Assembly: GCA_036732755.1 (NCBI GenBank)
Contig: DAINBU010000127.1
Location: 1-13,366 of the forward strand
Direction: 5' to 3'
From: DASRRB01 sp036732755
GTDB taxonomy: Bacteria > Planctomycetota > B15-G4 > SIAN01
DNA length: 13,366 bases
Of this stretch, positions 6,796 to 13,366 are shown piece by piece. The notes beneath the pieces are model-generated. The model worked only from the letters and a program-made list of their open reading frames with translations, was not told the DNA's origin and made no database searches. Within the stretch, counting starts at the first letter, position 1. Each line of letters begins with the position of its first letter. Made by a program: the position numbers and the translations under genes.

Positions 6796-7860
6796 CTACT
6801 TGTTGCGGTAGACGTCGTGACAGGCCGTGCAGGTCTTCGCGAGATCGGCGTAGGCGCGCTTCGCCGCGTCGGCCGCGGCCGCGTCGCCCGCGCGCGCCGC
6901 GGAGAGCCGCTTCTCCAGCACGAGCGCCTGCTCGGCCGCCGCCTTCATCCACGCCTGGAAGTCGGCGGGGCGCTTCTTCACCTCGGGCAGCTCGCCCGTG
7001 ATGCGCAGCATGTCGGCCAGCGTGCCCGCCTCGTGGATCGGGTCGATGTCGGGATGGGCCGGGTCGAGCGCGAAGCCCTTCGGCGCCATCTTCTTCAGCG
7101 CGTCGTCGCGCCGCGAGATCGTGATCATCGACTCGCGGAAGCCGGAGAACCTGCGCGTGGACGGGAAGTCGAACACGTAGGTCTTCGACTCGGCCTCGCT
7201 CGGGATGAGCCTGGTCGCGACGTCGCGGTAGAGCCCCTCGTATTCGGGAGCGGTGCCGCAGTACTGCCGCATCTCCGCGATCGCCTGCTCGCGCGAGACG
7301 CCGTCGAGGACGATGCGGCCGATCGCGGCGGCGGCCGGACCGCGGTGCTTGCCGTGGAAGCAGTGCGTGTAGAACGGGCCCTCGCACTCGCGATAGGTCT
7401 TGGCGAGCTGCGCGATCTCGTCGTTCGTCATCCCCTTGTATTCGGTGGGGACGTGGACGTAGCGCATGCCGTACTTCTTCGCGAGCTCGACGTCGGGCTC
7501 CTGGCCGTCGACCGAGATGATCGTCTTGACGCCCATCGCCTGCAGCTTCCGGAAGGCCGCCTCGCCGTGCGGTTCGCTGCCCGAGATGACGTCCTCGCTC
7601 AGCTTGAAGAGATTGTGGAGGCCGGCCGTGTCGGTCGCCTTCTCGACGGGAAGCGCCGGCGTGGCGGCGAGCTGGTAGGCGTTGTCGACCTTCGCGATGG
7701 GGGGCGCGGCGAGCGGCAGCTTGCGGCGGCTCCCCTCCGGAGCGCGGCCCGACTCGTCGCGATTCCCTCCGGAAGAGCAGGCGGCGATGGCGGCGGCGGC
7801 GAGCAGCGCTCCGACCAATGCGTGGAGGGCCGGACGCGATCGCATGCGCTGCATCTCCAT
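6796..7860 (-). CDS. Lipoprotein with PTP/dual-specificity phosphatase domain fused to a class II cytochrome c
   Basis: The protein has 354 residues. ATG 7860 is preferred for its GGAG (7873-7870) nine bases upstream; a Met at residue 6 is an alternative. The N-terminus is a lipoprotein signal with lipobox I-A-A-C28, Ser at +2. Residues ~80-215 form a cysteine-phosphatase domain: GLHNLFKLSEDVISGSEP, MGVKTIISVDG, and the P-loop HCFHGKHRG with nucleophile C167 and R173 (Cys-X5-Arg). D118 or D123 may be the general acid. Residues ~240-354 are helical and end in a haem site CTACH (C344, C347, H348) six residues from the C-terminus, the arrangement of cytochrome c'. The whole protein should be anchored outside the cytoplasm, with covalent haem. 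Substrate unknown: a phosphoprotein, phospholipid or inositol phosphate are all possible. It is divergent from the FG-GAP protein gene. Confidence 0.88.
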   Translation of the reverse strand: MEMQRMRSRPALHALVGALLAAAAIAACSSGGNRDESGRAPEGSRRKLPLAAPPIAKVDNAYQLAATPALPVEKATDTAGLHNLFKLSEDVISGSEPHGEAAFRKLQAMGVKTIISVDGQEPDVELAKKYGMRYVHVPTEYKGMTNDEIAQLAKTYRECEGPFYTHCFHGKHRGPAAAAIGRIVLDGVSREQAIAEMRQYCGTAPEYEGLYRDVATRLIPSEAESKTYVFDFPSTRRFSGFRESMITISRRDDALKKMAPKGFALDPAHPDIDPIHEAGTLADMLRITGELPEVKKRPADFQAWMKAAAEQALVLEKRLSAARAGDAAAADAAKRAYADLAKTCTACHDVYRNK

Positions 7861-7923
7861 CGATCCGAACTCCGCGGCGACTGGTCGCGGGCGCCGCGCT
7901 TGGCAATCGGGATGCCCGGTCGC

Positions 7924-7941
7924 CCCCGGGAGCTCCCGGGG
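7924..7941. promoter_or_regulatory. Perfect 18-base palindrome, possible operator or hairpin
   Basis: CCCCGGGAGCTCCCGGGG is a perfect two-fold palindrome of 9+9 bases. It lies 63 bases upstream of the phosphatase-cytochrome start and 155 bases before the FG-GAP start. It could be a dimeric regulator site or an RNA hairpin in a leader. In DNA this GC-rich a chance origin is possible (my estimate is below one expected per window), so function is only inferred from its position. Confidence 0.4.
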
Positions 7942-7958
7942 CTGGAGAAGCGAGAGGT

Positions 7959-7970
7959 TACGGATCCGTA
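7959..7970. promoter_or_regulatory. Perfect 12-base palindrome, possible operator
   Basis: TACGGATCCGTA is a perfect palindrome within a 16-base near-palindrome (7957-7972, one mismatched pair). It is less GC-rich than its surroundings and sits 17 bases from the 18-base palindrome. That size is typical of a dimeric repressor or activator half-site pair, but no regulator gene is in the window to link it to. Confidence 0.4.
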
Positions 7971-8061
7971 GCGCAGGGAGAAGGGCGCCGTCACTCGCCC
8001 GGTCGTTCCCGAGTAGGGGGAGGTCCGGAATCGTCCGTCCGAACTCGATCGCGTCGCCACG

Positions 8062-8088
8062 CTCCGAGTCAGCCCCCCAGTTTCGGAG
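8062..8088 (+). promoter_or_regulatory. Inverted repeat covering the FG-GAP gene Shine-Dalgarno site
   Basis: CTCCGA (8062-8067) can pair with TCGGAG (8083-8088), leaving a 15-base loop. The second arm includes GGAG (8085-8088), the ribosome binding site 8 bases before ATG 8097. If it forms in the mRNA it would hide that site. The stem is only six base pairs, so it is a weak candidate for translational control. Confidence 0.25.
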
Positions 8089-8096
8089 TCCCTGCC

Positions 8097-11000
8097 ATGG
8101 CCCCGATCTCCGCGCTCCCCTTCGCTCTTCTCGCGACCGCGTGGCTCCTCGCCCCGCCGCCGGCGCGCGCGCAGTCGACAGGCCTCCCGCCGTCGGCGCA
8201 CTCGTCGTCCGGGACGTCGGGCCCGACCTCCGGGACGCCGGTGTCGGCGACGATCTCGAACGGGAGCTTCGACGTCACGATCAACGCCCACGGCGTCGTG
8301 ACGAACGTCGCTCCGCTCGGCTGGATCCCGACCTTCGGACCGCGCGTCGAGATCGGGCCCGACGCCGGCTCGAACTCCGCGTCGGGGGGCGCGCCGTCGG
8401 GCCCGGGCGTGCCCGGAATCACGGAGTGGTACGGACTCACCTTCGAGACGCCGAACGGCGCCGTGGCCCTTTCGGCGTGCGGCCGGCAGGCCGACTGGAC
8501 GAAGCGCGTCCCTCTCGAGGTCGTGAGCTTCACTGCGACCGCCGACCGCGCCGTCTCGGTCACGCGCGCCGCCGGCATCGAGCTCCGCACGACGATCTCG
8601 TTCGCGCCGCAGAGCGCCGACGTCGTGATCCACGTCGACGTCACGAACGCCGGCGCGGTCGCGGTGAGGGACCTCCTCTACTCGCGTGAATGGTCCACCC
8701 ACGATCCGAAGGCGACGAGCTTCCCGCCCGAGGAGGCGAGCGAGGTGCCGGCCGCGCCGGCGGGGATCCACCGCATCCTGCTCGACGTCCGCGACCTGCA
8801 GCCCGGGATGAGCGGGGGGACGACGCTCGCGCTCGAGCCGATGGGCGCCCTCCAGTCGCCCGCCGCGGTCGACGTCCCGCTGCAGCTCTGGACCAATGCG
8901 ACCTGGCCGGCCGGCCTCGACTTCGGGCTGACCAACGGCATCTCGTTCGGGGACGTGGAGCACGACGGCTTCATCGACGTCTTCACCTGCATGGGCCGCC
9001 AGCTCTGGCGCAACTTCGGCGGGACCGACTGGCACAAGGCCGGCAACCTGAAGAGCCTGATCGGGGCGGGCGAGTTCAACTACGGCGGCGTATTCGGCGA
9101 CTACAACAACGACCAGCAGCCCGACCTCGTCACCGCGCCGCGCGGCGGCTGCTCGCACGTGCTGAAGAACCTCGGCGGGCGGCAGTTCATGGAGGTCGGC
9201 ACCGATCCCGCCATCGTCGACGTCCAGCCGTGCAACGCCTACGCCGAGACCAACTGCGCGTGGGACACCGACGGCGACGGCAACCTCGACTTCTTCATCC
9301 CCGCCTACCCGCAGATCGGCGGCGGCGGGAACTGGTTCCTCCAGAACCTCGGGCCGGTCGGCAGCGGCGGCGAGTACGTCTTCCACGAGGCCTCCGCGCA
9401 GGCCGGCCTCGACAACCCGCCGAACGTCGGCGTGCCCGAAGGCGCCGGCATCGCCGACGTCGACGGCGACGGCGACGCCGACCTCTACAGCAACGGCACG
9501 CTCTACCGGAACGTCTCCGTGCCGGGCGCGCCGCTCTTCGAGGCGATGGGTGAGTCCGGGTCGGGCGTCACGCACAGCTCCGTCCCGGACGAGGGCGCCG
9601 GCTTCTTCGACTACGACATGGACGGCGACTTCGACCTCTGCGTCGCCTTCTGCGACGGCACGCTCGGCGTGCGCATGTTCGAGGCGCTGGGCGACGGCAC
9701 CTTCACGCTCACCAAGCGGGGGATCTTCGACTCCTACAACACCGGGCTCTGCCTCGGGCTGTCGTTCGACGACTGGGACAACGACGGCGACGTCGACGTC
9801 ACGACCAGCGAGGTGTTCCGCCGCAACCAGTTCGTCGAGAGCGGCGTGCGCCACTTCACCGTCGCGACCCACTCCATCAACGCCAGCGACATCACCGACG
9901 CGACGCCCGCGTGGGGCGACTTCGACCTCGACGGCGACCTCGACACCGCGCTCGGCAACTGGGCGAGCACGGGCCACCTCTACGAGAACACCCTCTACGA
10001 CGCGAACACGCCGGCCGACCAGCGCCGCTACGTGCGCGTGAAGCCGGTGCGCGACTCGGCGAGCTTCGGCGACGGGCTCGAGACGGAGTACGGCGCCACG
10101 ATCGCCGTGCGTCCGCTCGGCAACGCCGACGACGGGCGGGCGCGCCGGAAGATCTGCGCGCCGTCGAACGGCTACCTGAACCAGGGCGAGTACACCGTCC
10201 ACTTCGCGCTGCCGCCCGATCCCGATCCGAGCGACCCGGCGGTCGACCTCGATTTCGAGGTCACCGTCGACTTCAAGGGCGCACAGAACCAGGGCTTCCT
10301 GCGCGTCGACCGCCACGTCAACCCGGTGCTCGGCGACGTCCGCCTGGCGACGCTCACGAATCGCGAGATCCTGGTCTTCCGCAGCGGCCGCGTCCGCATC
10401 GACGGCGCCGACTACCTCCCGACGAACGCCCCGCTGCCGCTCACGACGACGACCGGCGGACTGGTGGCGCCGGGGGTGAACACGGCGATCCCCGCGGTCG
10501 CCGGCGCGCCGGGCGCCGACTGGTTCGTCGGCACGGAGATCTCGACCGCGACCGCGGCCGTGCCGCAGCGGATCGAGGAGCTGATCCTGGATGGCCAGCT
10601 CGACGCGGCGGTCACTTGCAGCGGCGCGACCGGCAACGTCTTCGTGTGGGACGTCACCACGCCCGGCGCACCGGTGCTGGCGTCGGACGGCTTCGTCACG
10701 AGGACCACGAGCGCGCGCAACGACCGCAGCTTCCTGCCGCTCGACGTGACGCTCGCGCCGAACCGGCTCTACCGGATCGTCGCGCGCGTGACGCAGCTGC
10801 GCGCGAGCCCGATCGCCGCGCCGGTGGTCGACGGCGCCTTCACGACGAACGGCGGCCTCTCGTTCCAGGACGCGACGCCCTGCTCGGGCGCGGGCGTCGC
10901 GGCCGCGCCGCTCGACGCCGGCAGCGTCTACGTTTCCGTGCGCTTCCGCGACGAGCCGTCGAGCGCGTGGGGGGACCTCGGGAACGGGCTCGCCGGAGCC

Positions 11001-11336
11001 TCGGGGATCCCGGCGTTGGTGGGCAGCGGCAGCCTGGTCGCCGGCTCGAACACCTCGCTCGACGTGAGCGGCGCCGCCGCGAACGCGGGGATCTTCTGGG
11101 TGCTCGGCACGTCGACCGGCTCGCTGCACTTCGCGGGAGGCGTGCTGGTGCCGACGCTCGACGGCATCGTGAGCGGGCTTTCGACGGATGGCGCGGGCCA
11201 GGCGTCGCTGGGCGGCGCGTGGCCGGCCGGGCTCCCGGGCGGCTTCTCGCTCTACGTCCAGGCGCTGGTCCTGGACGGCGGCGCTCCGCATGGCCTCGCC
11301 TTCAGCAACGCGGTGGTCGGGACGACGCCCTACTGA
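8097..11336 (+). CDS. Large secreted FG-GAP/VCBS seven-repeat protein with ASPIC/UnbV-like domain
   Basis: The protein has 1079 residues. ATG 8097 has GGAG 8 bases upstream and opens a clear signal peptide, cut near ARA25-Q26. Residues ~45-270 are an unrecognised beta-rich region. Seven FG-GAP calcium loops follow, beginning at D286 (DVEHDGFID), D335, D390 (DTDGDGNLD), D454 (DVDGDGDAD), D505, D559 and D608, spaced 49-64 residues: enough for one seven-bladed, integrin-like propeller. An ASPIC/UnbV-like domain covers ~645-706 (ETEYGATIAVRPL to GYLNQGEYTVHFALP). Residues ~735-950 are a second uncharacterised beta region. Residues ~955-1079 are a Gly/Ala-rich domain that I recall closing many planctomycete secreted proteins. 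No membrane anchor, PEP-CTERM or LPXTG motif. Such proteins likely bind calcium and serve at the cell surface or outside; no catalytic motif is visible. Confidence 0.9.
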   Translation: MAPISALPFALLATAWLLAPPPARAQSTGLPPSAHSSSGTSGPTSGTPVSATISNGSFDVTINAHGVVTNVAPLGWIPTFGPRVEIGPDAGSNSASGGAPSGPGVPGITEWYGLTFETPNGAVALSACGRQADWTKRVPLEVVSFTATADRAVSVTRAAGIELRTTISFAPQSADVVIHVDVTNAGAVAVRDLLYSREWSTHDPKATSFPPEEASEVPAAPAGIHRILLDVRDLQPGMSGGTTLALEPMGALQSPAAVDVPLQLWTNATWPAGLDFGLTNGISFGDVEHDGFIDVFTCMGRQLWRNFGGTDWHKAGNLKSLIGAGEFNYGGVFGDYNNDQQPDLVTAPRGGCSHVLKNLGGRQFMEVGTDPAIVDVQPCNAYAETNCAWDTDGDGNLDFFIPAYPQIGGGGNWFLQNLGPVGSGGEYVFHEASAQAGLDNPPNVGVPEGAGIADVDGDGDADLYSNGTLYRNVSVPGAPLFEAMGESGSGVTHSSVPDEGAGFFDYDMDGDFDLCVAFCDGTLGVRMFEALGDGTFTLTKRGIFDSYNTGLCLGLSFDDWDNDGDVDVTTSEVFRRNQFVESGVRHFTVATHSINASDITDATPAWGDFDLDGDLDTALGNWASTGHLYENTLYDANTPADQRRYVRVKPVRDSASFGDGLETEYGATIAVRPLGNADDGRARRKICAPSNGYLNQGEYTVHFALPPDPDPSDPAVDLDFEVTVDFKGAQNQGFLRVDRHVNPVLGDVRLATLTNREILVFRSGRVRIDGADYLPTNAPLPLTTTTGGLVAPGVNTAIPAVAGAPGADWFVGTEISTATAAVPQRIEELILDGQLDAAVTCSGATGNVFVWDVTTPGAPVLASDGFVTRTTSARNDRSFLPLDVTLAPNRLYRIVARVTQLRASPIAAPVVDGAFTTNGGLSFQDATPCSGAGVAAAPLDAGSVYVSVRFRDEPSSAWGDLGNGLAGASGIPALVGSGSLVAGSNTSLDVSGAAANAGIFWVLGTSTGSLHFAGGVLVPTLDGIVSGLSTDGAGQASLGGAWPAGLPGGFSLYVQALVLDGGAPHGLAFSNAVVGTTPY

Positions 11337-11341
11337 GCGCG

Positions 11342-11356
11342 CGGCGCAAGGCGCCG
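11342..11356. terminator. Candidate hairpin between convergent FG-GAP and modC genes
   Basis: CGGCGC and GCGCCG pair around the loop AAG, giving a 6-base GC stem in the 36-base gap between the FG-GAP stop and the modC stop. It reads as a hairpin on both strands and could serve both transcripts. It lacks a T-tract, so termination is inferred from position only. Confidence 0.4.
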
Positions 11357-11372
11357 GCCCAACGCCGCGACC

Positions 11373-12410
11373 TCAGCCGGACGGGACGAGATCGGCGGCC
11401 CGGATCAGCAGCCACGCCTCGCGGCCGGGTGCGAGCGCGGCGGGCTCGGCCGCGCGCCGCGCCGTGCGGACGATCCACGTCTCGCCGGCCGCCTCGACGC
11501 GCAGCGCGAGCTGCTCGCCCTCGATCGCGACGGAGCGCACCGTCCCGGCGAGGACGTTCTCGACCAGGACCTCCTCGGGCCGCCGCGTCGCGACGACGAT
11601 CGCCGTCGCCCGGATCGCGACGCGCGCCGGGAGCGGGAAGCCGGGCACGTCGGCGACGCGCAGCACGCAGCCGTGCGGAGTCACGACGTCGAGCAGGCCG
11701 GGCGAGCGGCCGCCGACGTTCACGGCGAAGGAGTTCTCCGCGCCGAGCTCGAACGCCCCGAAGGCGGCGGGCGCCGCGAAGATCGCCGCGGGCGCGCCGG
11801 CGGCGACGCAGCGCCCCTTCTCGACGACGATCACGTGGCGGGTGAGCGCCGCGACCTCGAGGGGATCGTGCGTGACGAGGAGCAGCGGCACGCCGAGCTC
11901 GGCGGGGATGCGTGCGAGGAAGGGGACGATGCGCGCGCGCAGCGGCCGGTCGATCGAGGCGAGCGGCTCGTCGAGCAGCAGGAAGTCGGGGCGCGAGGCG
12001 AGGGCGCGCGCGATCGCGATGCGCTGCCGCTCGCCGCCCGAGAGCGCGGCGGCGCTCCGGTCGAGGAGCGTCGCGAGCTCGAGCACCTCGATCACGCGTT
12101 CGGCTGCATTCCGATCGCCATGCAAGCGCGCGGCGAAGTCGACGTTCTCGCGCGCCGTCATCCGCGGGAACAGCGACGCGTCCTGCGGCACCCAGCCGAT
12201 CGCGCGCCGCCGCGCCGGCAGTCCGTCGAGGCGACGCCCGCGCAGCTCGATCGGTCCGCGCACGGCGGGGCGCAGCCCGGCGAGCGCCTCGAGGATCGTC
12301 GACTTGCCCGACCCGCTCGCGCCGAAGAGCGCGGTCGCGTCGCCGTCCCACGACGCCGTCGCGTCGAGGGTGAAGCCGGGGTATTCGGCGTGCAGCTCGA
12401 AGGTGTTCAT
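11373..12410 (-). CDS. modC: Molybdate ABC transporter ATP-binding protein ModC
   Basis: The protein has 345 residues; the start is ATG 12410, whose ATGA overlaps the modB stop. The frame is open further upstream, but that part is only the modB gene read in another frame. The ATPase domain has Walker A GASGSGKST (30-38), Q-loop WVPQDASLFP, signature LSGGERQRIA (123-132), Walker B FLLLDEP (143-149) and the H-loop H181. A TOBE domain covers about 284-342 (NVLAGTVRSVAIEGEQL), which in ModC binds oxyanion or acts in regulation. It drives ATP-dependent uptake of molybdate, or tungstate, for molybdenum-cofactor enzymes. The length and single TOBE domain are normal for ModC. It faces the FG-GAP gene tail to tail. 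Confidence 0.94.
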   Translation of the reverse strand: MNTFELHAEYPGFTLDATASWDGDATALFGASGSGKSTILEALAGLRPAVRGPIELRGRRLDGLPARRRAIGWVPQDASLFPRMTARENVDFAARLHGDRNAAERVIEVLELATLLDRSAAALSGGERQRIAIARALASRPDFLLLDEPLASIDRPLRARIVPFLARIPAELGVPLLLVTHDPLEVAALTRHVIVVEKGRCVAAGAPAAIFAAPAAFGAFELGAENSFAVNVGGRSPGLLDVVTPHGCVLRVADVPGFPLPARVAIRATAIVVATRRPEEVLVENVLAGTVRSVAIEGEQLALRVEAAGETWIVRTARRAAEPAALAPGREAWLLIRAADLVPSG

Positions 12411-13069
12411 TTGCGGCGCAACAGCTCGACGGCGCCGATCGTGAGCAACGCGAGCGCGAGCGAGAGCGCGGCGAAGGCGACGGCGTCGGCGCTCTTGAAC
12501 TGCTCGATCCGGTCGTAGATCGCCAGCGAGAGCGTCTCGGTCTCGCCGCGGATGCGGCCGGCGACGAGCGCCGTCGCCCCGAACTCGCCGAGCGCGCGCG
12601 CGAAGGCCGCGACGGCGCCGCACGCGACGCCGCGCGCCGCGTGCGGCAGCGTGATCGAGAGGAGGACGCGCGCGCGCGACGCGCCGAGGCTCGCGGCCAC
12701 CTGCTCGAGGCGCGGCGGCACCGCGTCGAAGCCCTGCATGGCGCCCATCACGAAGAGCGGGAAGGACATCACCGCCGAAGCGAGCGCCGCCGCCCACCAG
12801 GTGAGGAGGAGCGGCGCCCCGAAGCACGCCTCGACGGCGCGGCCGAGCGGAGCCGACCGCGCGAACAGCAGCAGCAGCACGAGCCCGACCGCGACGGGCG
12901 GCAGCACCATCGGGAGCGAGACCACCGTCTGCACGAGCGGCCGCAGCGGCGAGCGCCAGCGCGAGAGGAGGTAGCCGGTCGCGACGGCCGGGAGCGCGAT
13001 GGCGGCGGTCGCCGTCGCACCGACCTTCAGCGTGAGGAGCGTGACGTCGAGAGCCTCGCCGACGCTCAT
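12407..13069 (-). CDS. modB: Molybdate ABC transporter permease ModB
   Basis: The protein has 220 residues. The start is ATG 13069 because it forms an ATGA overlap with the modA stop; a longer frame beginning with a Met at 13132 would run inside modA and lacks a plausible transmembrane start. The protein begins MSVGEALDVTLLTLKVG and has about five hydrophobic helices. The permease EAA loop is at ~122-142 (QVAASLGASRARVLLSITLP), where ModC docks, followed by ALGEFGAT (159-166), a strong ModB signature. Length matches the family (about 220-230). It forms the membrane channel for molybdate with ModA and ModC. Confidence 0.95.
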   Translation of the reverse strand: MSVGEALDVTLLTLKVGATATAAIALPAVATGYLLSRWRSPLRPLVQTVVSLPMVLPPVAVGLVLLLLFARSAPLGRAVEACFGAPLLLTWWAAALASAVMSFPLFVMGAMQGFDAVPPRLEQVAASLGASRARVLLSITLPHAARGVACGAVAAFARALGEFGATALVAGRIRGETETLSLAIYDRIEQFKSADAVAFAALSLALALLTIGAVELLRRK

Positions 13070-13366
13070 GGAACGACGCGCACGAATCCGAGCTTCGCCG
13101 CCGCCTCCTGGAACTCCGCGGAGAGGAGCCACTGCACGTAGTCGCGCGCCGGGGCCGAGGCGCCCGCGACCGCCGCCGCGACGTATTCCGGACCCGGGTC
13201 GTCGGCGGGCGGCACCGCGAAGGCGAGCTTCGCCTTCGTCGCGACCCTCGCGTCGGTCGCATACACGATCGCCGCGTCGGCGGCGCCCGCCTCGACCAGC
13301 GCGAGCGCGGCGCGGACGTTGTCGGCGTTCACGATCTTCGGCTGCAGCGCGTCGAGCAGCCCCTTC
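13066..13366 (-). CDS. modA: Molybdate-binding periplasmic protein ModA (5' partial)
   Basis: Only the C-terminal 99 residues are in the window; the frame stays open to the edge at 13366 and ends with TGA at 13068-13066. The visible part starts KGLLDALQPKIVNADNVRAA, continues ALALVEAGAADAAIVYATDA and later DYVQWLLSAEFQEAAAKLGF, all standard for the second lobe of ModA. The AAIVYATDA segment contributes the Tyr/Asp-rich hinge near the oxyanion site. ModA captures molybdate outside the inner membrane and delivers it to ModB. The signal peptide, first lobe and operon promoter lie outside the window. A tungstate preference cannot be ruled out from this fragment. Confidence 0.93.
   Translation of the reverse strand, partial: KGLLDALQPKIVNADNVRAALALVEAGAADAAIVYATDARVATKAKLAFAVPPADDPGPEYVAAAVAGASAPARDYVQWLLSAEFQEAAAKLGFVRVVP

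Larger units (their letters stand above)
7861..8096. promoter_or_regulatory. Divergent intergenic region between phosphatase-cytochrome and FG-GAP genes
   Basis: This 236-base spacer must carry promoters for both genes, as neither has another gene upstream on its own strand. I could not find a convincing pair of -35 and -10 hexamers on either strand; TTGGCA at 7900 has no matching -10. It does contain two perfect palindromes (7924-7941, 7959-7970) and an inverted repeat around the FG-GAP ribosome site (8062-8088). No small gene is evident. Confidence 0.55.

Noticed and set aside
7900..7928. TTGGCA as a -35 box for the FG-GAP gene.
   Set aside because: No AT-rich -10 lies 16-18 bases downstream; that position is inside a GC-only stretch.
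6817..7971. A + strand 384-codon frame opposite the phosphatase-cytochrome gene.
   Set aside because: The - strand frame has a lipobox, P-loop and haem site; the opposing frame has no motif.
7599..11291. A 1230-codon open frame on the - strand opposite the FG-GAP gene.
   Set aside because: It is low-complexity Arg/Val/Ala/Asp sequence mirroring the codon pattern of the + strand gene, which has a signal peptide, seven FG-GAP loops and a ribosome site. Long antisense frames are expected at this G+C.
13070..13132. Longer ModB start at 13132.
   Set aside because: The added residues lie within modA and are Arg/Gly-rich; ATG 13069 gives the normal family length and an ATGA overlap.
12411..13262. 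N-terminal extension of the modC frame through modB.
   Set aside because: ModC homology begins at ATG 12410, which overlaps the modB stop. The upstream sequence is the modB gene read in another frame.
1..13366. Mobile elements, CRISPR arrays, tRNA, rRNA, toxin-antitoxin or defence genes.
   Set aside because: No direct-repeat arrays, transposase motifs or RNA-gene patterns were seen; gene content and base composition look uniform throughout.

Overview
The window is a very GC-rich stretch of bacterial chromosome (well over 70% G+C by eye) packed with genes. All of it looks like vertically inherited chromosomal DNA: I see no transposase, integrase, tRNA, rRNA or CRISPR array. The organism is most likely a member of the Planctomycetota, perhaps one of the GC-rich lineages. 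The reasons are the glycine/alanine-rich beta domain ending the large secreted FG-GAP protein, and an exported tyrosine-phosphatase-like protein joined to a C-terminal cytochrome; I associate both from memory with planctomycete genomes. Acidobacteriota, Myxococcota or another GC-rich phylum cannot be excluded.

Positions 1-5901 (+ strand) hold a Bat-type operon: a DUF58 protein (5' end cut off), a small membrane-anchored BatD/DUF4381-like protein, two von Willebrand A membrane proteins (BatA, BatB), a TPR protein (BatC) and a large BatD. A MoxR AAA+ ATPase would be expected just upstream, outside the window. Each of the five junctions is the same 4-base stop/start overlap (ATGA or GTGA), so the proteins are probably made in coupled fashion for one envelope complex. 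Two small + strand genes follow, a DinB-superfamily protein and a DUF3303-like protein (5928-6750), possibly as an extension of the operon.

Positions 6796-7860 (- strand) encode a lipoprotein joining a Cys-X5-Arg protein tyrosine/dual-specificity phosphatase domain to a class II (cytochrome c'-like) haem domain. It is transcribed away from the large secreted protein at 8097-11336 (+). That protein has a signal peptide, an uncharacterised beta-rich N-terminal region, seven FG-GAP calcium-binding repeats (one seven-bladed propeller), an ASPIC/UnbV-like domain, another uncharacterised region and the terminal glycine-rich domain. The 236-base divergent spacer holds two perfect palindromes only 17 bases apart.

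Positions 11373-13366 (- strand) are a molybdate ABC transporter operon, modA (5' end cut off by the window), modB and modC, again with 4-base overlaps. It converges on the FG-GAP gene across a 36-base gap containing a short hairpin. The most interesting item is the phosphatase-cytochrome fusion and its divergent arrangement with the propeller protein; the Bat and Mod operons are recognisable families.
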